Source: an uncultured Ruminiclostridium sp. (GTDB lineage Bacteria > Bacillota > Clostridia > Oscillospirales > Ruminococcaceae). Taken from it: a stretch of 64,000 bases of DNA. Location: NCBI GenBank assembly GCA_944388385.1, contig CALXIO010000007.1, forward strand, positions 1 to 64,000, given 5' to 3'. The translations under genes and the position numbers were made by a program. Shown here piece after piece: positions 55,504 to 64,000 of the stretch. Each line of letters starts with the position of its first letter. Positions within the stretch are counted from its first letter, which is position 1. The notes beneath the pieces are model-generated. The model was not told where the DNA came from, did no database searches, and saw nothing but the letters and a program-made list of their open reading frames with translations.

Positions 55504-56208
55504 ATTGTATTACCTCCGTTCTGGGTGAGGTAAATATTAAATATCTTAGTGAGCTGTTCCTTATCAAAGCTATCCCCTGTAATATCCGCCTCGGCAAGCT
55601 CAGACTGTATGCCGTAGCCGTTTATCTCAATATCAAGGGTAAGTCCTGCTGTTAAATCAGGCTCAAATATATTGCAAAGCTGTATTCTGTCAAAAAGTGT
55701 GGGAGTGGAATTTCCGGCAGTAAGCACTTTACTGTAACCAAAATAATAGGTCTTTGTTGTTGAGGTGGGAGTTATACTCTCCTCACTTTGAAAAATCCAC
55801 TCTGAATTATGCTGAAATATACCGGTTTCGCCCTTTAAATCAGCATCCGACAGAAATCTTATCAGCTCCTGGTTAAGCGGTGTTTCGGTTTTTCTGACGG
55901 ATGATTTCATCTATAAGTGTTACTTCCTTTACAGGGACAGTAACAGAAAGAAATACTATTTCATCATTGATACCGATATTTTTAACCTTGGGATCCTTTG
56001 ATACTATCTGATTTGGTACAAGGATAGAATTATGTACATTTTGCTCACGATAATTGTCTTCTACTATCTGTAGCTGTACATTACCTACTGTAACTGTGTT
56101 TTCCGCAGTTTCTGTATCAGTAAGAAAAGCAAGGGTGGTTGCTACTGTAAGCATGGCAATAAGGGAAAATGCTATTATTGCCGGCTTAATGTGATTTTTG
56201 ATTTTCAT
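55500..56208 (-). pseudogene. TasA-like SipW-type fibre protein A, frameshifted
   Basis: Starting at ATG 56208 behind AGGAGG, a SipW-type signal (AIIAFSLIAMLTVATTLAFLTD) is followed by ENTVTVGNVQLQIVEDN and VSKDPKVKNIG. The frame changes at the A5 run 55889-55893; removing one A joins VTLIDEIIRQK to TETPLNQELIRFL. The remainder has WIFQSEES, YYFGYSKVLTAG and FDRIQLCNIFEPDLTAG. Fibre gene B starts within its stop codon. Confidence 0.78.
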
Positions 56209-56332
56209 AAGCAACCTCCTTTGTTCTTATATTTCTATTATATGAACGAAGCTATGCTTCCTTATTTTCGTAATAAAAAGCAGAATGCCAAGCGGCATAA
56301 AGCCGCCCGACATTGCTTTGTAAATATTTCCG

Positions 56333-57073
56333 TCACGAATTACAGGTCATCCTCTGACCTTTTTTCTTTTTTATAAGTACAGCCGCAAAGCAGACTGCAC
56401 CGAAAGAAAGCGCTAATGCACTTGTTCCTATTATCACACCTGTATCAGGTGGTACAGCCTCCTCTTTGACTATTGCGTAAAATATCCACTTAAATCTGAT
56501 TTCACCACTTGCAGAGCCGTCAAGGGTGGGAGGTCTTAATATGTGTGTTCCGTCTGCCGATACCAGCTTAGAGCCGTTATCAGAGTACTTGTCAACCTCC
56601 ATGCTGTTCCATGTGACGCTACAATTAAGCACCCGGCTGTCGCCTATATTAAACAGGCCTAAATCAAGGGGATTTTCGGAAAGGTCAATATTGCCCTTTC
56701 CGTTTACATCTCCTTTGTAAACCTGCTGTCCGTCAAGAGAAAAGACACATTCGCACCCCTTCTCAAGATCAATTTCGCCGGATTTGTCTATAGGCTCTAC
56801 ATAAAAGTAGATATTATAGGATTTATCGCTGCGAAGATTCATAAGGGAAATATCCATTGAATAGGTTTCCCCTAAAACCATATCCTCCGCATGGAAGAAA
56901 TATTCGCCGCTTTCGGTGTCAACTATATTGCCGTTTGTATCAACTGCGGTTATGCCCTCGGGCAGTCCCTTTACAGCCTTTTCCGGCAATATAACCTGTG
57001 CACCTACATTTATTGCGCTTGTCATTAAGAAAGCTATGCCGCATAAAATTGATAAAGCTTTCTTTTTAAGCAT
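56333..57073 (-). CDS. Sortase-type surface protein of the SipW operon
   Basis: This 246-residue protein has a signal peptide (ALSILCGIAFLMTSAINVGA) and a beta-rich middle with TYSMDISLMNLRSDKSYNIY and GEIRFKWIFYAIVKEE. The end is PPDTG, a membrane helix (VIIGTSALALSFGAVCFAAVL) and KKKKGQR, the layout of a sortase wall-anchor signal with a variant LPXTG. It could anchor the TasA-like fibres to the wall. It is the only undamaged gene in this five-gene operon. No sortase gene is in the window. Confidence 0.75.
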   Translation of the reverse strand: MLKKKALSILCGIAFLMTSAINVGAQVILPEKAVKGLPEGITAVDTNGNIVDTESGEYFFHAEDMVLGETYSMDISLMNLRSDKSYNIYFYVEPIDKSGEIDLEKGCECVFSLDGQQVYKGDVNGKGNIDLSENPLDLGLFNIGDSRVLNCSVTWNSMEVDKYSDNGSKLVSADGTHILRPPTLDGSASGEIRFKWIFYAIVKEEAVPPDTGVIIGTSALALSFGAVCFAAVLIKKKKGQRMTCNS

Positions 57074-57084
57074 AGATTAGCTCC

Positions 57085-58706
57085 TTACGGGGTGATTGTG
57101 GTATTTGCCCGCTTTATCTTCCAGATTTCATTCTCAGGATATGTGTTATTCGGTCTGTCTGAGTTATATGTAATTTCTGAAGTTACATTCTCGCTGAAAG
57201 CACCCTCGGGAATCATTTCCTTCTGGCTGTCTGTGGGAGCTATTACCTGTACGCTGTCGAGGTTTATCTTAAGATCAAAGTTCATTTCATAGAATGAAAG
57301 CTGACCTACAGAGCCATCCATCTGTACAGCTTCAATAAATTCGCTGGAATTATCTCCGGGAGCTATATCGCTGGTGAAGTAGAAGTAATGTGTATCGCCT
57401 TCAGGGAGACATGCCCACTTGCGTGAGTTAGTATCATTTGCATGATTTACATCAAGGTTAGCAAGGTGAATGTTAATCTTGATATCATCGGAAGTATCTT
57501 CAGGAGTACCGCCGTTATATGTAACTGATACTACGCCTCTTTCGTAGCCGTCATCCTGACCCTTGTTTAAGGTATCCTTATACTTAATACCGCCGCCTAC
57601 AGCGTTAGGAGTGATTTCGGCACCATCAACGGTAATAGCATTATTAGCTGCTTCAGAACCTTCTGTGTATGTATAATTGTCGCCATTAGCATCTTTCCAC
57701 TTCTGGTCATCATAGTAGCCTATTGTATTGCCGCCTGCATCAGTACCTGTTGTATCAGTTGAAGCAATTTCATCATATGTCATGATGGTATTGATTTCGC
57801 TGTAATCCCAAGTAATGGTATTACTATCACTTGTAACAGTTTTCTGAGTAAGTGTAAGAAGCTTCACATTACTTTCAATACTTGTAGCAAGTTCAGCATC
57901 CGCAGCTAATTTTAATGCAAAGGGTGATGAAACTTTTTCGTAGTTAGCAATTTCTGCGTCGACAGGCTTGTCGTAAACTATTTCTCCGGTAGTCTTATGC
58001 TTGTATGCGTCTATTGTTTCAAGGGCATAATATGTGCCATTGCCTGTGCCGTCATCTACATAATAATAACCGGAATAATATTATGTGGTATCAGCTTCTG
58101 TTTCAGCATTATCTACTGAACGGCGGAAAAGATAAAGACCGGTTGCATTATTACCGTAAACATTCGGTACATTTTCTTTTGTGCCTATCTTTTTAGGATC
58201 CTGTAAAACCTGATAACCGGCATCACTAGGTATACAAACAAGCATACCACCTGCCTGAAGTGACTCAACCTCATTTTTCTGTGCTAATGTATCAAGCACC
58301 TTAAGGTAGTATTCATTGCCACCTACAGTAATGCTGGGGCGGTCAGGGGTTGTGTTGGTTATATTAGCAGGATCAACAGTATTGACTAAAACACTATTTT
58401 CTGTGTTTTTAACAACAAGGTTAAACTCTGCTGACATAAACAGTCTTGCAAGGCCGTCAATGTTACCTGTGTTGATAACGGTTACCTCTTTGCGGATTGT
58501 CTGACCGGGAACCCAATCTGTAGGAGGTGTAAAGTTCTCGTGGATAGCCATACCGTAGTCATTAGATGCAGTAAGACGGTTTACTACCTCGTCCTCTGAT
58601 GTAAACCAGGCAAATGTTGTGCCGGCAACCATTACTGTTGCGGTACAAATTGAGCCTAAGAGGACAAATTTTTCTTTTGATTGTTTTTCTTGTTCTTTTT
58701 GCTCAT
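57085..58706 (-). pseudogene. TasA-like SipW-type fibre protein D, one frameshift and one stop
   Basis: ATG 58706 with AAAGAGGAG upstream starts MSKKNKKNNQKK. A missing A in the A5 run (58669-58673) breaks the frame before FVLLGSICTATVMVAGTTFAWFTS. The product then runs ENFTPPTDWVPGQTIRKEVT, NTGNIDGLARLFMSAEF to DTT, where TAA (58081-58083) interrupts. The same frame continues YYSGYYYVDDGTGNGTYYA to the stop at 57085. Repaired length is about 540 residues. It is the first structural gene after sipW and probably the main fibre. Confidence 0.78.
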
Positions 58707-58771
58707 GGTGTTTACTCCTCTTTAGCAATTTCTTCTCCGTCGGTGTCCTTTTCTTCATCGGCGGAATTGTT

Positions 58772-59397
58772 TTATCCGTTGATATCATCATCGGAATCCT
58801 CCGTATCATCATCGTCATCCTTTTTAAGGGCAAAATAATATCTCATCAGCCCTATAAAAACAAATAACAAAACAACAACACCGACAGCGATATACCATCT
58901 GAGCTGTATAAATCTTATTACATAGCCCAGCTTAGGGATACCGAACACGACTTTACCTACAAGTCTCAGCTCAGGAGTTTCAAAGCTGTCCTCGTCGGTA
59001 TTTGCATCACCCTTTGTTTTAAAAAAGATCATGCTTGTGCCGTTGTGATCCGGCATAACGGCAGTAACACGGTGAGTAAGATATGCGTCGCTGTCCTCTG
59101 ACGGATTAAAGGTAATTATGTCCCCGACGGCTATTTCATTTCCCTCGGCCATTTTTACAATAACCAGATCCCCTACATTATAAGTAGGACTCATTGAGGG
59201 GGTGAGCACTGTGTAAAAACGAAAGCCGAAGATAGATTTATCGGGGCTTTGGCTGTTGGCGAAAATAAATGCGCCAACAAGTATAAGTAAAGCAATAAGA
59301 TTAATCAGTACCTTTTTATAATATCAAAGGCTTTACCCTTGCCTTGCTTTTCATCATTTTCGATAATGGCTTCCTCCTTATCGGGTTTTGCGGTCAT
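58772..59397 (-). pseudogene. sipW: SipW-type signal peptidase, frameshifted
   Basis: ATG 59397 behind AAAGGAGG starts MTAKPDKEEAIIENDEKQ. A missing A in the A5 run (59313-59317) separates KAFDIIK from KVLINLIALLILVGAFIFAN and FYTVLTPSMSPTYNVGDLV with the catalytic Ser. YLTHRV supplies the His of the ER-type Ser-His peptidases, in place of Lys. FKTKGDANTDED and a C-terminal helix (YIAVGVVVLLFVFIGLM) with an acidic tail follow. SipW matures TasA-like proteins, which are the genes that follow. Confidence 0.85.
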
Positions 59398-59535
59398 ACA
59401 AGTCCTCCTTTGCCGGGAAAATAATCAGCAACAAGTATTGCCGACCGTAGTAGGTTTTTTAAATTAATTCATAAATTTAAATTTTCATCTTATGTAATGT
59501 TAATATATAAGGCAAAACTACTTTTACACAATATT

Positions 59536-59564
59536 ATTATATATACAAATCAAGGTATTGTTAA
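59536..59564 (-). promoter_or_regulatory. Candidate promoter of the SipW operon
   Basis: TTAACA (59559-59564), 17 bp and TATAAT (59536-59541) on the minus strand, 139 bp upstream of sipW. The rest of 59570-59895 is AT-rich, with no gene seen. Confidence 0.5.
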
Positions 59565-59900
59565 GTAATCATTACTGATTTTTTTATTAAAATACGGGAA
59601 TTTTACAATTTTCAGTTATTTGCACAAAATCAAATTGTAATTTAAAACAATTTTATTATATTTTTGTATGTAAATTTTATATTAAGTTTGTTTATTATAA
59701 AGGGTTTTAACTTGTTTTCTATCCTAATAAAAAGCGTTGCAAAGGTTAATTTAGGAAAATTTCCGAAAATTTACTGTTTCGGTCTTATATAGCTGACAGT
59801 TATGATTTTTAAGGGGAAAATATATCTGCAATATTATATTTTCAATAGTATTGAGGGGTATTTAATAGAAGGATTTTAGTATAAATGGGCATAAAAAACA

Positions 59901-59929
59901 CCGCCGGACCTTATAAACAGATCCGGCGG
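59901..59929 (-). terminator. Terminator of the tRNA cluster
   Basis: CCGCCGGA/TCCGGCGG hairpin followed by a T run on the minus strand. Confidence 0.88.
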
Positions 59930-59937
59930 CTTAATAG

Positions 59938-60012
59938 TGGCTGGGATGGCGGGATTTGAACCCACGGATGACGGAGTCAAAGTCCGTTGCCTTACCGCTT
60001 GGCTACATCCCA
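59938..60012 (-). tRNA. tRNA-Gln (anticodon TTG)
   Basis: Cloverleaf on the minus strand: TGGGATG/CATCCCA acceptor, anticodon loop CTTTGAC and T-loop GGTTCAAATCC. CCA is encoded. Confidence 0.96.
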
Positions 60013-60062
60013 GTATACAAAAATACCGCCCTACCTTTGCAGGGCGGCACTTCTGATAAATA

Positions 60063-60140
60063 TGGGGTGGGAGATGGGACTCGAACCCACGATCTTCGGG
60101 ACCACAATCCGACGCGTTAACCAACTACGCTACACCCACC
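60063..60140 (-). tRNA. tRNA-His (anticodon GTG)
   Basis: The anticodon loop is ATTGTGGT with GTG. The extra 5' G (position -1) typical of tRNA-His is at 60140. CCA is encoded. One T-T mismatch is seen in the acceptor stem. A GCCCT/AGGGC hairpin lies between this gene and tRNA-Gln. Confidence 0.95.
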
Positions 60141-60145
60141 ATAAG

Positions 60146-60222
<77 letters not shown>

Positions 60223-60267
60223 ATAGCTTATCATATTTATCTCAAGCCCTCACTTTGTGAGAACAAA

Positions 60268-60342
60268 TGGAGCGGGTGATGGGAATCGAACCCACACAAC
60301 CAGCTTGGAAGGCTGGGATTCTAGCCATTGAACTACACCCGC
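60268..60342 (-). tRNA. tRNA-Gly (anticodon TCC)
   Basis: GCGGGTG/CACCCGC acceptor, anticodon loop CTTCCAA, T-loop GGTTCGATTCC and encoded CCA. It is first in the four-tRNA transcript. Confidence 0.96.
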
Positions 60343-60438
60343 ATAAAAAATATATTTAACTGTCTTTCACAGCGCTTATATATTATAACACGCTGAAATT
60401 TATTTGTCAATAGGTTTTTTAAATTTTTTTAATAAAAA

Positions 60439-60461
60439 TACCCCTTTACCATAAAGGGGTA
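60439..60461 (-). terminator. Terminator after the LysR gene
   Basis: TACCCCTTT/AAAGGGGTA hairpin with a T run on the minus strand. Confidence 0.82.
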
Positions 60462-60475
60462 ATTTTATTTATATG

Positions 60476-61372
60476 TTATATAGATTGCTCCTCAAATAAA
60501 TCTGTCAGCTTGTCTATGAATTTTTCTGCCGCCTTTGAAAATACCTGATAACGCTTCCATATAACAGAAGCGGCAGAATACATTCCGGGAGATAAGGGAC
60601 GAAAACAAAGCTCGCTTCCCTCCACATTTATCAGCTTATCAAAGCATAAGGCATAGCCAAGCCCCTCGGCTACCATAAGGGAAGCATTATATACAAGGTT
60701 ATAGGCGGCTACCACATTAAGCTCCTTTATGTCCTTTTTAAACCAGTTTGAAAGTGACCAATGCTGACATGTCTGGGAGGAAATAATAAGTGGCATTTCC
60801 CACAGATCCTCAGCCTTAATGGTTTCATTTTTTGCTAACGGGCTGTCCTTTCTCATAAGTACCCCCCAGGTGTCCTTCCCCGGTATTTTTATGGATTTAT
60901 ATACTGAGCTGTCCACATTTCCGTAAATTATGCCGAAATCAATAAGACCCCTGTCAAGGCTTTCCTGAACGAAAACTGAGTTGCCGCTTGATATGTGAAA
61001 ATGTATATCCGGATAGTCCTTTGTAAGCTCCTTTGCCGCCCTTGCTATAAGTCTTATGTTGTCGGATTCTCCTGCGCCGATATATACATCCCCCATGATT
61101 ATTTCACCTGAGAGGGAAATTTCCTTTTCGGTCATACGCACAAGCTCGGTTATCTCCTCTGCCCTTTTACGAAGCAGCATACCCTCCTCCGTAAGGGTGA
61201 CCTTTCTGCTTCCCTTACTGCCTCTTATAAGAAGCTGTTTGCCAAGCTCCTCCTCAAGTGCTTTAAGCTGGGTGGATAGGGTGGGCTGGGATAAATGCAA
61301 AGATTCTGCGGCGGCAGAAATGCTCTGCTCCCTTGCTACGGCTAAAAAATACTGTAATACTCTGAGTTCCAT
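60476..61372 (-). CDS. LysR-family transcription regulator
   Basis: Starting at ATG 61372 behind AGGAGGTGAT gives 298 residues. The winged helix reads MELRVLQYFLAVAREQSISA and AESLHLSQPTLSTQLKALEE. An effector-binding domain follows with GDVYIGAGESDNIR, DFGIIYGNVD and the NLVYNASLMVAEGLGYAL segment. It is divergent from the choloylglycine-hydrolase-like gene with 126 bp between, so it probably controls that operon. The inducer is not known. Confidence 0.9.
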   Translation of the reverse strand: MELRVLQYFLAVAREQSISAAAESLHLSQPTLSTQLKALEEELGKQLLIRGSKGSRKVTLTEEGMLLRKRAEEITELVRMTEKEISLSGEIIMGDVYIGAGESDNIRLIARAAKELTKDYPDIHFHISSGNSVFVQESLDRGLIDFGIIYGNVDSSVYKSIKIPGKDTWGVLMRKDSPLAKNETIKAEDLWEMPLIISSQTCQHWSLSNWFKKDIKELNVVAAYNLVYNASLMVAEGLGYALCFDKLINVEGSELCFRPLSPGMYSAASVIWKRYQVFSKAAEKFIDKLTDLFEEQSI

Positions 61373-61498
61373 ATTATCACCTCCTATTAAATATAGCATA
61401 AAATTCCATAGGTGTCAACTATACAAAGTAATTAAAAATAAGTATTTGATATAGAAAGTGAAATGTTTTATACTGATATCAGAAGATGAGGTGAATTT

Positions 61499-62603
61499 AT
61501 GAAAGGATTTGTTAAGATTTTAGCCTTCGCCGGAATTGTGTCCGGTATATTATGCGGATGCAATAGTGAGGCTGTATCATCCCAAAAAGATGATAACAGT
61601 ATTGCAAATGAAAGCACAGAATCCATAGAAGAAAACATCATTATCGAAGAAAATGGAATAAAAAAGCTAAACAACAATTTATCCTATGGATGCTTTAAGG
61701 GGGACTATGGCTTTGACCGATTCATATCCTCCGGGGGTGCTTCTACTGACAGGGAGGTTGTGGAATTTTTAATATCAGATATGGGGGTAAATTTCAGCGG
61801 ATTTAGTCTTATAGGAGATATATTCGGATGCAGTACGGTATCTGTTAAAGGTGATAACGGGGGATATTATTTCGGCAGGAATTTTGACTGGCAGCCCTGT
61901 AATGCCATGGTGGTAACGGTATACCCGGATAAGGACTATAGCTCAATTTCTACCGTGAACACCGACTTTATTTTTGCTATGGGAAATGAGCTTTTATCAA
62001 AGGATGAGGCGCTTTTATTGCCTCTGTTTATGCTCCCCTTGACGGCATAAATGAAAAGGGGCTTTGCGTATCGGTGAATATGATACAGGATAATGAAAAG
62101 GCGGATATGAATACCTCAAAACCGGATATAACCACCACAACGGCAGTAAGACTGCTTCTTGATAATGCGGCTGATACTAATGAAGCGGTAAATTGCTGAA
62201 AGAATATGATATGCACTTTTCCATGGGGCTTACTGTTCATTTTGCGGTAAGCGACAATAAGGGAAACAGCGTTGTTATTGAATATATGGGTAATGAAATG
62301 TATGTTACGCCTACTCCTGCGGTAACTAACTTTTACCTTACCCCGGGGGATAAGTATGGAATCGGTACTGCCCAATCCCACAGCAGATATGAAATTCTGA
62401 CAGAGGCTTTAAGGGATAAACCCACCATGACGGAAAATGAGGTTATGGGGCTTTTAGACAGGATAAGCAAGGATAATTTCAACGACAGCGCCACCACCGA
62501 ATGGAGCATTGTTTATGACCAGAATAATAAAAGGGCAAGACTTTGCCACAGGGAAAATTACAAGGAAAGCTATTTATTTGAGCTATCAACAAAAGACGAA
62601 TAA
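61499..62603 (+). pseudogene. Choloylglycine-hydrolase-like Ntn lipoprotein, two frameshifts
   Basis: A lipoprotein signal (AGIVSGILCGCNSE) precedes an Ntn-hydrolase domain. Candidate nucleophile Cys is in FGCSTVSVKGDNGG, followed by YYFGRNFDWQP. The frame is lost near 62020-62023; adding one base gives SVYAPLDGINEKGLCVSVNM. It is lost again at the A3 run 62190-62192, after which KEYDMHFSMGLTVHFAVSD runs to the stop. The family cleaves linear amide bonds, for example in bile salts or penicillin V; the surface location and substrate here are uncertain. It heads an operon with the ABC genes. Confidence 0.8.
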
Positions 62604-62632
62604 ACAGGTATTTTAAGGAAAGGAGAAACAGC

Positions 62633-63375
62633 ATGAGCGAGGTAATTTTAAGCTGTAAAGGGCTTACTAAAAAATACGGCGATAATACTGTACTTGATAA
62701 TGTGACAGAGGAAATTTACAAGGGGGATTTTACGGTTATAATGGGCTCCTCGGGAGCAGGAAAATCCACCCTTTTATATGCCCTTAGCTGTCTTGATGAG
62801 ATAACCTCAGGAGAGATATTTTATAAGGGGGAAAAAATATCCGGCTTAAAGGAGGGTAAATCCGCAGATTTAAGGGCAAGGCAGTTTGGCTTTGTATTCC
62901 AGCAGCCTCAGTTAGTATCGGATCTTACCCTTTATGAAAATACCCTGGTGGCAGTCTATACAGCAGGCTGTGATGAGGTTTTAAATAATGCGGATAAGCT
63001 GTTTTCCGATATGGGGATTGAACATTGTAAAAACCGTATGCCGGGTGAGGTTTCAGGGGGCGAGGCTCAGCGCGGGGCTATTGCAAGAGCCATGATAAAA
63101 AGCCCGGGTATTCTTTTTGCGGATGAGCCTACGGGGGCTCTTAACAAAAAAACAGTAATGAGGTTTTATCCCTTATGGATGAGCTTAACAGCAAGGGACA
63201 GACAATTATTATGGTAACCCATGATATAGCCTCCGCCGCCCACGGAAACAGAATATTATATCTTGAGGACGGAAGGATAATTTCCTGCCTTACTCTCCCC
63301 TGCTATAATTCCGATCTTGATAAAAAGGAAAGAGAAGAAAGGCTTTCTCTTCGGCTTAGCACACAAAGGTGGTAA
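62633..63375 (+). pseudogene. MacB-type ABC ATPase, frameshifted
   Basis: The first part has Walker A GSSGAGKSTLLYALS, VFQQPQLVSDLT, a signature altered to VSGGEAQRGAIARA and Walker B ILFADEPTGALN. After NKKT the frame is lost near 63147-63156; adding one G gives GNEVLSLMDELNSKGQ and TIIMVTHDIASAAHGNRIL with the switch His. About 248 residues when repaired. The altered signature keeps SGG and Q. It pairs with the permease next to it, in a LolCD/MacB-like system. Confidence 0.82.
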
Positions 63376-63381
63376 TAGAAT

Positions 63382-64000
63382 ATGGCAGTTAAAATTTTAT
63401 GGAAGGCACAAATAAAAAAGCACAAGGGCACCTGTATAGGTATATTTGTGCTGATAGTTGCTATTTGTGTGGCTTTGTGTTCGGTTATTACCCTTTCCGT
63501 AAACGGGGATAGCTATATAGCAAAAGAAACCGACAGGCTGGGCTTCGGAAAACTTACGGTGTGGGTTTCAGATGTGGATGATATAGATAAGCTGAGCCTT
63601 GATATTTCCGCTGTGGATGGTATAAGGGGAATAAAAAATCAGCAGATAATATACAGCGAATATGAAACCGCCGCCGGATAATCCGACAGCGAGGGTATGC
63701 TTATTTTGGAAAGTGATGAGTATGACTATAAATTCTTCACCGATGACTTAAAGGACTATAAGGAAAAAGAGACTTTAGGAAAGGGTGAAATATATGTAGG
63801 CAGTGCCCTTAAATCCATGTATGATATTAAGGTTGGAGATAGTATCACCTTTCCGGTAGCAAGAAGTAATGTAAAGGTTACTTTTAAAGTTAAGGGGTAT
63901 TTTGAGGACCCCTTAATGAGAAGCTCCATGATAGGAATGAAGAGCTTTATTATTACCCCCTCCGACTATGAAGAGATAAAGGGAATAATAGAAAGTGAGG
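63382..64000 (+). pseudogene. FtsX/MacB-type ABC permease, in-frame stop, partial
   Basis: The N-terminus MAVKILWKAQIKKHKGTC leads to a membrane helix (IGIFVLIVAICVALCSVITL) and an outside domain with GFGKLTVWVSDVDDI. TAA (63679-63681) interrupts, and the same frame goes on with SDSEGMLILESDEYDYKFF and MYDIKVGDSITFPVARSNVK to the window end. The domain fits the periplasmic-type core of MacB-like permeases. It starts six bases after the ATPase stop. The gene is cut by the window edge. Confidence 0.75.

Overview
Organism. The window looks like a chromosome segment of an anaerobic, spore-forming, low-to-mid GC gut Firmicute of the Ruminococcaceae/Oscillospiraceae type. It may be a Ruminococcus (R. 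bromii-like), but this is inferred from gene content only. The supporting content is a complete spoIIIA operon, spoIIR, class III (anaerobic) ribonucleotide reductase genes, PerR, Thr-rich lipoprotein linkers, and a urease with a Urt-type urea importer. No phage, plasmid or CRISPR genes were seen.

Layout. 0-1.9 kb: edge repeats, a DinJ/YafQ-type toxin-antitoxin pair, a candidate small-RNA locus with facing promoters, and tRNA-Lys. 2-8 kb: HD hydrolase, peptide-binding lipoprotein, NrdG, PerR with a radical SAM partner, and a Thr-rich NlpC/P60-like lipoprotein. 8-12.6 kb: spoIIIAA-AH. 12.6-16.1 kb: sugar-type ABC importer with a palindrome over its promoter. 16.3-22.4 kb: NrdD (NrdR-box regulated, but without a recognisable glycyl-radical motif), SpoIIR, NadE and a lipase-like hydrolase. 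22.4-27.5 kb: a second Thr-rich amidase-like lipoprotein, mutarotase, a sigma factor, DAP decarboxylase and an esterase. 28-31.5 kb: a heterodimeric ABC exporter. 31.5-42.1 kb: urease (ureAB-C-E-F-G-D) preceded by urtABCDE and two small membrane proteins. Upstream of these are a cytidylate-kinase-like gene and a response regulator with a degenerate receiver. 44-49.6 kb: a large Gly-rich/MucBP adhesin and two companions. 49.9-54.7 kb: a P-type cation ATPase under a yybP-ykoY riboswitch, an rRNA methyltransferase and cysteine synthase. 54.7-59.4 kb: a SipW operon with three TasA-like fibre proteins and one sortase-type surface protein. 59.9-60.3 kb: four tRNAs. 60.5-64 kb: a LysR regulator, a choloylglycine-hydrolase-like lipoprotein and an ABC transporter running off the end.

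How it fits together. The urt and ure genes form one urea uptake-and-hydrolysis unit, with intercistronic hairpins that could set relative expression. The SipW operon and the adhesin locus look like two surface-fibre systems. The most striking pattern is that 15 reading-frame lesions (11 one-base shifts and 4 in-frame stops) fall in ten genes between 33.5 and 63.7 kb: ureE, urtA, the adhesin, sipW, all three TasA-like genes, the hydrolase and the last ABC pair. None was found in the first 33 kb or in the housekeeping genes between. This is either recent loss of host-facing functions or locally poor consensus sequence.

Limits. All assignments come from reading motifs and translations. No database search, alignment or folding program was run.
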